From: an uncultured Prevotella sp.
Lineage (GTDB): Bacteria > Bacteroidota > Bacteroidia > Bacteroidales > Bacteroidaceae
DNA length: 15,813 nt
Direction of reading: 5' to 3'
Assembly: GCA_900543975.1 (NCBI GenBank)
Contig: UQTI01000066.1
Coordinates: forward strand, 1 to 15,813
Shown: one piece after another, positions 6,328 to 14,329 of the stretch
How the letters are laid out: the number at the start of each line of letters is the position of its first letter
Position numbering within the stretch: the stretch's first letter is position 1
Program-made: the position numbers and the translations under genes
The notes under the pieces: model-generated
The model's database searches: none
What the model was told of the DNA's origin: nothing
What the model saw: only the letters and a program-made list of their open reading frames with translations

Positions 6328-7935
6328 GTGGCTGAAACAAAATATATCTTCGTCACAGGCGGCGTAGTGTCTTCATTAGGAAAAGGCATCATCTCGTCGT
6401 CTATCGGTAAGCTCTTGCAAGCAAGAGGCTACAACATCACCATCCAGAAGTTTGACCCGTACATCAACATCGATCCGGGAACACTCAATCCATACGAGCA
6501 CGGCGAGTGCTATGTCACCGTCGACGGTATGGAGACCGACCTCGACCTCGGCCACTACGAACGCTTCACAGGCATACAGACGACCAAGGCCAACTCGCTC
6601 ACCACAGGACGCATCTACAAGGCGGTCATTGACAAAGAGCGGCACGGCGACTACTTGGGCAAGACCATACAGGTGGTGCCACACATCACCGACGAGATAA
6701 AGCGCAACGTCAAGTTGCTTGGAAAGAAATATCATTACGATTTCGTCATCACCGAGATTGGCGGAACCATCGGCGACATAGAGAGCGCACCGTTCATGGA
6801 GGCCATACGTCAGCTCAAATGGGAGCTGGGAAAGAACGCCATCAACGTTCACCTCACCTATGTGCCCTACCTCCGCGCTGCGGGTGAGCTTAAGACCAAG
6901 CCCACACAACACTCGGTGAAGGAGCTGCAGAGCGTCGGCATACAGCCCGACGTCCTCATCCTGCGCACAGAGAAGCACCTGGAGCAAAACATCCTGAAGA
7001 AGGTGGCAAGCTTCTGTAACGTGGATCTCGACTGTGTGATCCAGAGCGAGGACCTGCCCAGCATCTACGAGGTGCCGGTGAACATGCAGAAGCAAGGCCT
7101 CGACACCGCCATCCTGCGCAAGATGGGCGAGCCCATCGGCGAGACACCTACGCTCGGACCGTGGCGCGAGTTTCTCGACCGTCGAAACAAGGCAACGGAG
7201 ACGGTCAACATCGCGCTTGTGGGCAAGTATGACCTTCAGGATGCCTACAAGTCTATTCGCGAGAGCTTGTCACATGCCGGCACCTACAACGACCATAAGG
7301 TGAACATTACGTTCGTCAACTCGGAGCATCTCACCGACGACAACGTGGCAGAGAAGCTGGCAGGACAGGACGGCGTGGTCATCTGCCCTGGCTTCGGACA
7401 GCGAGGAATAGAGGGTAAGATTGTGGCTGCCCACTACACCCGCACACACGACATCCCGACCTTCGGCATCTGCCTCGGCATGCAGATGATTGTCATCGAG
7501 TTTGCCCGTAACGTCTTGGGATACGCCGATGCCAACAGCCGCGAGATGGACGAGAAGACACCACACAACGTTATCGACATCATGGAGGAGCAGAAGAACA
7601 TCACCAACATGGGTGGAACCATGCGTCTCGGCGCCTACGAGTGTGTGCTGAAGCAGGGTTCGCGCGTGTTCAACATCTATAAGAAGGAGCACATACAGGA
7701 GCGTCACCGCCACCGCTATGAGTTCAACAACGACTTCCAGAAGGAGTTTGAGAAGGCCGGCATGATGTGCGTGGGACGCAACCCCGAGAGCGACCTCGTG
7801 GAGATTGTGGAGATTCCGGGACTCAAGTGGTACATAGGCACACAGTTCCATCCCGAATACCAGAGCACCGTGCTGCACCCCCACCCCCTGTTTGTCGACT
7901 TCGTGAAGACGGCTATAGAGAACAAGAAGAAATAA
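6328..7935 (+). CDS. pyrG: CTP synthase
   Basis: Makes CTP from UTP, ATP and glutamine in the cytosol as the last step of pyrimidine nucleotide synthesis. The 535-residue protein has both domains. The N-terminal amidoligase (about 1-270) has the P-loop-like SSLGKGIISSS at 15-25 and the substrate segment KFDPYINIDPGT at 41-52. The C-terminal class I glutamine amidotransferase (about 290-535) has nucleophile C382 in GICLGM and catalytic H508 and E510 in QFHPEY. Length and motif spacing are normal for the family. Translation starts at GTG: MAETKYIFVTGG is the expected N-terminus and no in-frame ATG precedes it. yidC follows after 36 bp on the same strand with no terminator between, so the two probably share a transcript. 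Confidence 0.98.
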   Translation: MAETKYIFVTGGVVSSLGKGIISSSIGKLLQARGYNITIQKFDPYINIDPGTLNPYEHGECYVTVDGMETDLDLGHYERFTGIQTTKANSLTTGRIYKAVIDKERHGDYLGKTIQVVPHITDEIKRNVKLLGKKYHYDFVITEIGGTIGDIESAPFMEAIRQLKWELGKNAINVHLTYVPYLRAAGELKTKPTQHSVKELQSVGIQPDVLILRTEKHLEQNILKKVASFCNVDLDCVIQSEDLPSIYEVPVNMQKQGLDTAILRKMGEPIGETPTLGPWREFLDRRNKATETVNIALVGKYDLQDAYKSIRESLSHAGTYNDHKVNITFVNSEHLTDDNVAEKLAGQDGVVICPGFGQRGIEGKIVAAHYTRTHDIPTFGICLGMQMIVIEFARNVLGYADANSREMDEKTPHNVIDIMEEQKNITNMGGTMRLGAYECVLKQGSRVFNIYKKEHIQERHRHRYEFNNDFQKEFEKAGMMCVGRNPESDLVEIVEIPGLKWYIGTQFHPEYQSTVLHPHPLFVDFVKTAIENKKK

Positions 7936-7971
7936 AAACTCAAACAACAATAAGAAAGAAAAAGAAAAACC

Positions 7972-9873
7972 GTGGACAAAAACAACATCATCGGCTTTGT
8001 GCTCATCGCTGCCGTGCTGATAGGCTTCAGCATCTGGTCTCAGCCATCGGCTGAACAGAAGGCAGAGGCGGCAAGACAAGATTCTATTGCCGCCGTGACA
8101 CAACAGAAAGCCATTGAGGCACAGAAAGTTGCCGCAGAGAAGAAGGCCGCAGAGGCCAAGGCTGCAGTGGAGGCCGACTCCACTGCTCTCTTCCATAAAG
8201 CGCTGCAGGGTACCGACTCGGCAGTGGTGCTGAAGAACAGTAAGGTAGAGCTGACCATCGGAACGAAGGGTGCAACAGTGGAGAAAGCTGTCATCAAAAA
8301 CTTCACCGACCGCGAGGGCAACGCCAACGTGACGCTGTTCGACAAAAAAGACCAGAGCCTTAAGTTTATGCTCGCTGCAAAGGAGACAAACATCAACAGC
8401 GACGACCTCTACTTCCAGGCTACAGAGACAACCGACTCTACCGCCACCTTCACAGCTGTGGCTGGCGAGGGCAAGACCATCACCGTCAAGTATGTGCTCG
8501 GCAAAGACTATATGCTGCACATGCAGCTGCAGGCCAACGGCTTGCAGGGTCTGTTCGCTCCCAACACCAACACCATGGACATAGCATGGGAGGACCGTTG
8601 CCGTCAGCAGGAGAAGGGCTTCACCTTCGAGAACCGTTACACAACGCTCACCTATCACCTGAGCGACGGCGGTGCCAAGAACCTTAGCGAGACGGGTGAT
8701 GACGACAAGACCATCGACGAGAAGACCGACTGGGTGGCTTTCAAGAACCAGTTCTTCTCGGCTGTGATGATTGCCAAGAACGATTTTGAGGCTAACGCAC
8801 AATTCAAGAGCAAACCCCAGGAGAAGGGTTCCGGCTACCTCAAGCATTATAACGCAAACCTGAAGTCGTTCTTCGACCCTTCAGGCAAGACACCGTCAGA
8901 GTTTGACTTCTACTTCGGCCCCAACGACTTCCGTCTGTTGCAGAGCGTGGAGAAGGAGTGTGCCTTTGGCAAGGATCTGGAGATGCAGCGCCTCGTCTAC
9001 CTCGGCTGGCCGCTCTTCCGCATCATCAACCGTTGGTTCACGCTCTATGTGTTCGACTTCCTCACAGGTCTGAACATCAACATGGGCATCGTGCTCATTC
9101 TCATTACCTTGCTTCTGAAGCTCATCACCTATCCGTTGGTAAAGAAGAGCTACATGAGCTCGGCAAAGATGCGTGTGCTCAAACCGAAACTGGAGGAGGC
9201 CACCAAGCATCTCAACAAGCCAGAGGACCAGATGCAGAAGCAGCAGGCCATGATGGCAGAATATTCAAAGTATGGCGTCAGCCCCCTCTCTGGCTGTCTC
9301 CCCATGCTCATACAGATGCCTATCTGGATCGCCATGTTCAACTTCGTGCCTAACGCCATACAGCTGCGCGGCGAGAGCTTCCTCTGGATCCATGACCTCT
9401 CGACCTATGACCCCATCTTCGAGTGGAACCACAACATCTGGCTGCTGGGCGACCACCTGTCGCTCACCTGCGTGCTGTTCTGCGTGTCGCAGCTTCTCTA
9501 CTCTTGGATGACCATGCGTCAGCAGCGCGACCAGATGGTAGGACAGCAGGCTGAGCAGATGAAGATGATGCAGTGGATGATGTTCCTCATGCCGCTCATG
9601 TTCTTCTTCATGTTCAACGACTACTCGGCAGGTCTTAACTTCTACTATTTCGTCAGCCTCTTCTTCAGCGCCGCCATCATGTGGGCACTGCGTAAGACAA
9701 CCAACGACGAGAAGCTACTCGCCATTCTTGAGGCACGCTACGAGGAGAACAAGAACAAACCGCAGAAGCTCAGCGGCCTGGCAGCACGTCTGCAAGCAAT
9801 GCAGGAGCAGCAGAAAGAACTGCAGCGCCAGCGTGAAGAGCTACAACGTAAAAAGAATATGCTTGGCAAGTAG
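7972..9873 (+). CDS. yidC: Membrane protein insertase YidC
   Basis: YidC/Oxa1 insertase, which places inner-membrane proteins with or without SecYEG. The 633-residue protein has an N-terminal anchor helix (about 4-22), an Ala/Lys/Glu-rich linker with coiled-coil potential (about 25-75), a large periplasmic beta domain (about 80-335), and the conserved five-helix insertase core. Landmarks in the core are ITYPLVKKSYMSS (385-397) and SGCLPMLIQMPIW (440-452). K383 aligns with the Arg (R366 in E. coli) that makes the hydrophilic groove positive; Lys there is a conservative swap. Further helices lie at about 486-510, 536-549 and 553-573. The C-terminus (about 583-633) is a basic, Gln-rich coiled coil that may contact the ribosome. 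The start is GTG, giving MDKNNIIGFVLIAAV. It is co-directional with pyrG 36 bp upstream and followed by a hairpin. Confidence 0.97.
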   Translation: MDKNNIIGFVLIAAVLIGFSIWSQPSAEQKAEAARQDSIAAVTQQKAIEAQKVAAEKKAAEAKAAVEADSTALFHKALQGTDSAVVLKNSKVELTIGTKGATVEKAVIKNFTDREGNANVTLFDKKDQSLKFMLAAKETNINSDDLYFQATETTDSTATFTAVAGEGKTITVKYVLGKDYMLHMQLQANGLQGLFAPNTNTMDIAWEDRCRQQEKGFTFENRYTTLTYHLSDGGAKNLSETGDDDKTIDEKTDWVAFKNQFFSAVMIAKNDFEANAQFKSKPQEKGSGYLKHYNANLKSFFDPSGKTPSEFDFYFGPNDFRLLQSVEKECAFGKDLEMQRLVYLGWPLFRIINRWFTLYVFDFLTGLNINMGIVLILITLLLKLITYPLVKKSYMSSAKMRVLKPKLEEATKHLNKPEDQMQKQQAMMAEYSKYGVSPLSGCLPMLIQMPIWIAMFNFVPNAIQLRGESFLWIHDLSTYDPIFEWNHNIWLLGDHLSLTCVLFCVSQLLYSWMTMRQQRDQMVGQQAEQMKMMQWMMFLMPLMFFFMFNDYSAGLNFYYFVSLFFSAAIMWALRKTTNDEKLLAILEARYEENKNKPQKLSGLAARLQAMQEQQKELQRQREELQRKKNMLGK

Positions 9874-9887
9874 GCAAGCAGACCATT

Positions 9888-9966
9888 GACGGGCAGACAG
9901 GGAGATATGCGTATCTTTATGTAACGGGAAACCTCGTGAGCATATCTCCTCGTCTGCTCGTCTTTT
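9888..9966 (+). terminator. Long hairpin terminator after yidC (possible leader structure)
   Basis: Arms at 9888-9910 and 9940-9962 pair over 23 positions with one true mismatch and two G-U pairs, with a 29-base loop, and are followed by TTTTGTC. A smaller hairpin AGATA-TGCG-TATCT uses part of the same left arm, and AGACAGG (9895-9901) can also pair with CCTGTCT (9976-9982). The main reading is termination of pyrG-yidC, but the alternatives could fold in a leader for the peptidase gene 40 bp downstream. The same gap holds a poor -7 match, TATCTTTA (9912-9919). Confidence 0.65.
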
Positions 9967-10004
9967 GTCTATCCACCTGTCTACCTAAAAAAAACAACAA
10001 CATC

Positions 10005-12167
10005 ATGTTTAAGACCCTATCTTTAGCCGCTGCTGCCATAATGGGCTGCGCCGGCGCTAACGCACAAACAATGATTGGAAAGACAACAGACCTCACCGGA
10101 CTGACCACCAACGACCGCATGACACCAGAGGCGCTCTGGGCCATGGGACGCATAGGTGGTGCCGCCGCTTCGCCCGATGGCAAGACGGTGGCCTATCAGG
10201 TGGGCTACTACAGTGTGAAACAGAACAAGAGCCACCAGATGCTCTACACGCAGACAGCCGACGGCAAGCAACAGACCGTGCTCACCACATCGGCAAAGAG
10301 CGAGACAGACCCCGCGTGGATCGAGGGCGGCAAGCGCATTGCCTTCCTCACAGACGGACAGCTCTGGTCTATGGCTCCCGACGGCACCGACCGCCGACAG
10401 CTCACAAAGAGCGACATCGACATCGAGGGTTTCAAGTTCTCACCCGACGGCAAGAAGGTCATCCTCATCAAGTCGTTGCCTTATCACGAGAGCATAAAGA
10501 AGAACCCCGAGGACCTGCCTTTGGCAACAGGACGTCTGGTTACAGACCTCAACTACCGCCACTGGGATCATTATGTGGAGAGCATACCCCACCCCTTCGT
10601 GGCTAACGTCACAGAACAGGGTGTTGACGAAGGCGTAGACATGCTTAAGGACGAGCCTTACGAGTGTCCAATGGCACCGTTCGGAGGAGTGGAGCAGCTC
10701 AACTGGAGCCCCGACTCTAAATTTGTCGCTTACACCTGCCGCAAAAAGACAGGTGTAAACTATGCCGTGTCTACCGACTCTGACATCTACCTCTACGACA
10801 TCGCCACGGGCAACACACGCAACCTGTGCAAGCCCGCCAACTATAAGCCCGTCGACTTTGATCCGACAAAGACAATGAAGACACAGGCTATCAACCACCA
10901 GAAGGAGGACCTGAACATGGGCTACGACGTGAACCCGAAGTTCTCGCCCGACGGACGCTACATTGCGTGGCAGAGCATGGCTCGCGACGGCTACGAGAGC
11001 GACCGTAACCGCCTGTGCGTATATACGCTCGCCGATGGCACAAAAAACTATGTGACCGAGACGTTCGACTCAAACGTTGACGATTTCTGCTGGGCCAACG
11101 ACTCGCGTACCTTATATTTTATAGGTGTGTGGCACGCCTGCGAGAACCTCTACCAGACAAACCTGAGAGGTGAGGTGAAGCAGCTTACCGACGACTGGGC
11201 CGACTTCGGTTCTGTGCAGCTCCTCAACAACGGCAACAAGCTGCTGGCATCTCGCCATAGCTTCCAGCAAGGCGACGAGCTGTATGTGGTAACTCCCGGC
11301 AAGGATGCAAAGAAGACAAAGGTGCAGCAGCTGACCTTCGAGAACAAGCTGTTCTATGACAAGCTCGCCTTCGGCAAGGTGCAGGAGCGCTGGGTGAAGA
11401 CAACCGACGGCAAGGAGATGCAGTATTGGGTGATCCTGCCGCCCCACTTCGACGAGAATAAGAAATATCCCACACTGCTGTTCTGCGAGGGTGGCCCGCA
11501 AAGCCCTGTGAGCCAGTTCTGGAGCTACCGTTGGAACATGCAGATCATGGCGGCAAACGACTATGTGGTGATTGCACCTAACCGTCGCGGACTGCCTGGC
11601 TTCGGCTCTGAGTGGAACGAGCAGGTCAGCGGCAACTGGACCGGCCAGTGCATGGACGATTATCTCACAGCCATCGACGATGCCGCCAACAACCTGCCGT
11701 TCGTTGACAAGGACAAGCTGGGATGTGTGGGCGCAAGCTTCGGAGGCTTCTCTGTCTACTATCTCGCCGGCCATCACAACAAGCGCTTCAAGGCGTTCAT
11801 CGCCCACGACGGTGCCTTCAACCTTGAGTCGATGTACACCGATACGGAGGAGGCTTGGTTCTCTAACTGGGAGTATGAGGATGCCTACTGGAACCGCGAC
11901 CAGACAAACAACGCCAAGCGCACATATGAGAACTCGCCTCACCGCTTCGTCGACAAGTGGGACACGCCCATCCTCTGCATACACGGCGAGAAAGACTACC
12001 GCATAAACGCCAACCAGGGCTTCGGAGCATTCAACGCCGCACGCATGCGTGGCATACCCGCCGAGCTCCTCATCTTCCCCGATGAGAACCACTGGGTGCT
12101 GAAACCTCAGAACGGCGTTCTTTGGCAGCGCACGTTCTTTGGATGGTTGGACCGCTGGCTTAAGTAA
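10005..12167 (+). CDS. Secreted S9-family dipeptidyl-peptidase, DPP5-like
   Basis: A 720-residue prolyl-oligopeptidase-family serine protease predicted to act in the periplasm, releasing dipeptides from the N-termini of oligopeptides. Starting at 10005 gives a signal peptide (MFKTLSLAAAAIMGCAGANAQ) with likely cleavage after ANA. An IMGC lipobox-like stretch overlaps it, but Met at -2 makes lipidation less likely. The N-terminal beta-propeller has PD40-type repeats: FSPDG around 146-149, WSPDS at 234-238 and FSPDG at 313-317. The C-terminal alpha/beta-hydrolase domain has S578 in GASFGGFS, D664 in HGEKD and H696 in DENHW. The Ser-Asp-His spacing (86 and 32) is nearly that which I recall for Porphyromonas gingivalis DPP5 (85 and 32). 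The frame is open to 9936, but that start would precede the signal peptide. The downstream MFS transporter may import the products. An acylaminoacyl-peptidase activity is the main alternative. Confidence 0.88.
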   Translation: MFKTLSLAAAAIMGCAGANAQTMIGKTTDLTGLTTNDRMTPEALWAMGRIGGAAASPDGKTVAYQVGYYSVKQNKSHQMLYTQTADGKQQTVLTTSAKSETDPAWIEGGKRIAFLTDGQLWSMAPDGTDRRQLTKSDIDIEGFKFSPDGKKVILIKSLPYHESIKKNPEDLPLATGRLVTDLNYRHWDHYVESIPHPFVANVTEQGVDEGVDMLKDEPYECPMAPFGGVEQLNWSPDSKFVAYTCRKKTGVNYAVSTDSDIYLYDIATGNTRNLCKPANYKPVDFDPTKTMKTQAINHQKEDLNMGYDVNPKFSPDGRYIAWQSMARDGYESDRNRLCVYTLADGTKNYVTETFDSNVDDFCWANDSRTLYFIGVWHACENLYQTNLRGEVKQLTDDWADFGSVQLLNNGNKLLASRHSFQQGDELYVVTPGKDAKKTKVQQLTFENKLFYDKLAFGKVQERWVKTTDGKEMQYWVILPPHFDENKKYPTLLFCEGGPQSPVSQFWSYRWNMQIMAANDYVVIAPNRRGLPGFGSEWNEQVSGNWTGQCMDDYLTAIDDAANNLPFVDKDKLGCVGASFGGFSVYYLAGHHNKRFKAFIAHDGAFNLESMYTDTEEAWFSNWEYEDAYWNRDQTNNAKRTYENSPHRFVDKWDTPILCIHGEKDYRINANQGFGAFNAARMRGIPAELLIFPDENHWVLKPQNGVLWQRTFFGWLDRWLK

Positions 12168-12193
12168 TTTATTATTTATTAGTTATTATTTGG
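12165..12193 (+). repeat. Left arm of 29-bp inverted repeat around the four-helix-bundle gene
   Basis: This 29-bp A/T-rich arm matches the reverse complement of 12548-12576 at 27 of 29 positions. It begins exactly on the TAA stop codon of the peptidase gene and ends 6 bp before the ATG of the next gene. The distance between arms is 354 bp. Confidence 0.85.
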
Positions 12194-12199
12194 CGGATT

Positions 12200-12565
12200 A
12201 TGCACGGAGCAGGCATATTACTAAACGACAAAGCCATGGCTTTTGCTGTAAGGATTGTCAATCTTTACAAGTGGTTGCGCGATGATAAAAGGGAACATGT
12301 GCTTAGCAAGCAACTTCTGCGCTCTGGCACAAGCATCGGAGCCAACATCGCAGAATCGAGAGCAGCAATAAGCCGAGCCGACTTCGTTTCGAAACTATAC
12401 ATAGCCGCAAAAGAATGCAGAGAAACCCAATACTGGATAGAACTCTTATACAAGACAGAATACTTGAACGAAAAGCAATACCTGTCTATAAAAGAAGATT
12501 CAGAAGAAATCGGAAAAATCCTCTCATCAATAACCAAAAAGATGAAGCCAAATAATAACCAATAA
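12200..12565 (+). CDS. Four-helix-bundle protein of the 23S rRNA intervening-sequence (IVP) family
   Basis: A 121-residue protein with the hallmark of the IVP/TIGR02436 family: FAVRIVNLYKWL near the start, LSKQLLRSGTSIGANIAES in the second helix, FVSKLYIAAKECRETQYW in the third, and a final long helix. Family members are encoded inside 23S rRNA intervening sequences of Leptospira, Coxiella and others, and are also scattered in Bacteroidetes chromosomes. Structures are pentameric four-helix bundles proposed to bind nucleic acid. The exact function is unknown. Here the gene lies outside rRNA, between the peptidase and the MFS transporter, inside 29-bp inverted repeats. Its last codons (PNNNQ-stop) are part of the right arm. 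Lys/Glu-rich, AT-rich codon use from about 12400 on differs from both GC-rich neighbours, which fits insertion. There is no ribosome-binding site. Confidence 0.88.
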   Translation: MHGAGILLNDKAMAFAVRIVNLYKWLRDDKREHVLSKQLLRSGTSIGANIAESRAAISRADFVSKLYIAAKECRETQYWIELLYKTEYLNEKQYLSIKEDSEEIGKILSSITKKMKPNNNQ

Positions 12566-12576
12566 ATAATAAATAA
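12548..12576 (-). repeat. Right arm of 29-bp inverted repeat around the four-helix-bundle gene
   Basis: The inverted partner of 12165-12193 (27 of 29 positions). It overlaps the last codons and stop of the four-helix-bundle gene and merges on its right side into the 28-bp tandem array. Confidence 0.85.
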
Positions 12577-12650
12577 TAAGTAATAAGTAACAAATAATAA
12601 ATAATAAGTAATAAGTAACAAGTAATAAATAATAAGTAACAAATAATAAA
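12571..12650 (+). repeat. 28-bp AT-only tandem array before the MFS gene
   Basis: Copies of a unit opening AAATAATAAGTAATAAGTAAC start at 12571, 12599 and 12627. The third is shortened internally (AAATAATAAGTAAC) and runs into AAATAATAAA right before the ATG at 12651. The tract is nearly all A and T, contains TAA stops in every frame because 28 is not a multiple of 3, and forms the whole leader of the next gene. I find no TAnnTTTG box in it. Confidence 0.88.
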
Positions 12651-14261
12651 ATGAAACAGACACTACGTGACTCAGCAGCCCTTCGTTGGTCTGCACTTCT
12701 ACTTCTGGCACTCGCGATGTTCTGTGCCTACATCTTCATGGACATCCTGTCGCCAATCAAAGACCTCATGCAGTCGCAGCGCGGCTGGGACTCTGATGCT
12801 TTCGGCACAATGCAGGGATCAGAGACGTTCCTTAACGTGTTCGTGTTCTTCCTTATCTTTGCGGGAATCATTCTCGACAAGATGGGAGTGCGTTTCACAG
12901 CTCTGCTCTCAGGAGCCGTTATGCTTGTTGGTGCCTGCATCAAATGGTACGCCATCAGCGACAGCTTCATCGGCAGCAGCGCTCAGACATGGTTCACAGA
13001 GAACCTTAACCACATACCCGTGTTCGAGCAGCTGGGCGTGTCGCCTTTCTATGAGGGCATGCCTGCATCGGCAAAGCTCGCAGCCCTGGGCTTCATGATC
13101 TTCGGCTGTGGCGCTGAGATGGGCGGCATCACCGTGTCGCGAGGCATCGTGAAATGGTTCAAAGGCCGCGAGATGGCGCTCGCCATGGGATCGGAGATGG
13201 CGCTCGCCCGTCTTGGCGTGGCCACATGTATGATCTTCTCACCCTTCTTCGCCAAGCTCGGAGGCGAGGTGAGCGTGTCGCGCTCAGTAGCTTTCGGCGT
13301 GGTGCTCCTCTGCATCGCTCTCATCATGCTCGTGGTCTACTTCTTCATGGACAAGAAGCTGGACGAGCAGACAGGTGAGGCTGAAGAGAAAGATGACCCG
13401 TTCAAGATCAGCGACCTCGGACAGATCCTCACATCAAGCGGCTTCTGGCTTGTGTCGCTGCTCTGCGTGCTCTACTATTCTGCCATCTTCCCCTTCCAGA
13501 AGTATGCCGTAAACATGTTGCAGTGTAACCTCACGTTCACAGAGGTGCCCGCCGACTCGTTCTGGGCTTCTCCATCGGTGACCATCGTGCAGTATGCCAT
13601 CATGCTCGTTGTGGCTGCAACAGCCTTCATGTTCAATTTCATGAACAACAAGGCAGCCAAACACTCCATGCTCGTTGTTTCTATCGTGGCACTCGTGACC
13701 TACTGCTACATGGGCTACATGCGTCAGTCGGCAGAGTCGATCTTTGCCGTGTTCCCGCTCCTCGCCGTAGGCATCACACCTGTGCTCGGCAACTATGTGG
13801 ACCACAAGGGCAAGGCAGCATCCATGCTCGTGCTTGGTTCGCTCCTGCTCATCGCTTGTCACCTCACCTTCGCCTTCGTGCTTCCTGCCTTCAAGGGCAA
13901 CGAGGTAGGTGGCGTGGTCATTGCTTACATGACCATCCTGGTGCTCGGTGCCTCGTTCTCTCTCGTGCCCGCATCGCTCTGGCCCAGTGTGCCTAAGCTC
14001 GTCGACGCAAAGGTTATCGGCTCGGCCTATGCTCTCATCTTCTGGATTCAGAACATAGGCCTCTGGCTCTTCCCGCTGCTCATCGGCAAGGTGCTCACAG
14101 CAACCAACGAGGGTGTGACCGACCCCACACAGCTCAACTACACCGCTCCCCTCGTCATGCTTGCTTGCCTCGGCGTTGCCGCCCTCGTCATCGGCCTCTT
14201 CCTCAAGGTTGTAGACAAGAAGAAAGGCCTCGGACTTGAAGAGCCAAACATCAAGGAGTAA
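12651..14261 (+). CDS. MFS transporter resembling the dipeptide carrier MFSD1
   Basis: A 536-residue inner-membrane transporter of the major facilitator superfamily. Helix 1 is at about 13-31, helix 2 at 58-75 followed by the motif-A-like DKMGVR (76-81), helices 3-6 at about 82-103, 142-163, 174-200 and 210-232, then a charged central loop (233-262). Compared from memory with animal MFSD1, a lysosomal dipeptide carrier, the following line up: E156, WFKGRE (169-174) and R187 without gaps; LLCVLYYSAIFPF (270-282); NYVDHKGK (381-388); and SLWPSVP...GSAYALIFWIQNIGL (442-471). The Glu-Arg pair, 31 residues apart, coincides with residues I recall as substrate-binding in MFSD1. Two extra hydrophobic segments (about 309-330 and 337-356) lie between helices 7 and 8. 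With a dipeptidyl-peptidase upstream, dipeptide uptake is a reasonable inference. The MFS assignment is firm; the substrate is not. Confidence 0.85.
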   Translation: MKQTLRDSAALRWSALLLLALAMFCAYIFMDILSPIKDLMQSQRGWDSDAFGTMQGSETFLNVFVFFLIFAGIILDKMGVRFTALLSGAVMLVGACIKWYAISDSFIGSSAQTWFTENLNHIPVFEQLGVSPFYEGMPASAKLAALGFMIFGCGAEMGGITVSRGIVKWFKGREMALAMGSEMALARLGVATCMIFSPFFAKLGGEVSVSRSVAFGVVLLCIALIMLVVYFFMDKKLDEQTGEAEEKDDPFKISDLGQILTSSGFWLVSLLCVLYYSAIFPFQKYAVNMLQCNLTFTEVPADSFWASPSVTIVQYAIMLVVAATAFMFNFMNNKAAKHSMLVVSIVALVTYCYMGYMRQSAESIFAVFPLLAVGITPVLGNYVDHKGKAASMLVLGSLLLIACHLTFAFVLPAFKGNEVGGVVIAYMTILVLGASFSLVPASLWPSVPKLVDAKVIGSAYALIFWIQNIGLWLFPLLIGKVLTATNEGVTDPTQLNYTAPLVMLACLGVAALVIGLFLKVVDKKKGLGLEEPNIKE

Positions 14262-14263
14262 GG

Positions 14264-14322
14264 AAACCAAGGGTTATTTCCATAACCAAGGTCTATTCCT
14301 ATAACCAAGGTTTATCCGCTAA
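14264..14322 (+). repeat. 19-bp repeat, three imperfect copies
   Basis: Copies beginning ACCAAGG start at 14266, 14285 and 14304 (period 19). Each is followed by a T-rich half (GTTATTTCC, TCTATTCCT, TTTATCCGC), with ATA linking the copies. They fill the space between the MFS stop codon and its terminator. Confidence 0.8.
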
Positions 14323-14329
14323 AACATCA

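Noticed and set aside
7270..8847. Long open frame (525 codons) on the minus strand across the pyrG/yidC junction
   Set aside because: It crosses two well-identified genes, has a repetitive Leu/Val/His composition and no recognisable fold. The same explanation applies to the antisense frames at 11112-12092 and 13434-14270.
10015..10065. Lipoprotein signal in the S9 peptidase (IMGC)
   Set aside because: Met at -2 is poor for a lipobox and a good signal-peptidase I site (ANA before Q) follows; kept only as an alternative.
12571..12650. CRISPR-like array reading of the 28-bp repeats
   Set aside because: There are no spacers between copies; repeats are head-to-tail and AT-only, and no cas genes are present. 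The same holds for the 44-45, 19 and 22 bp repeats.
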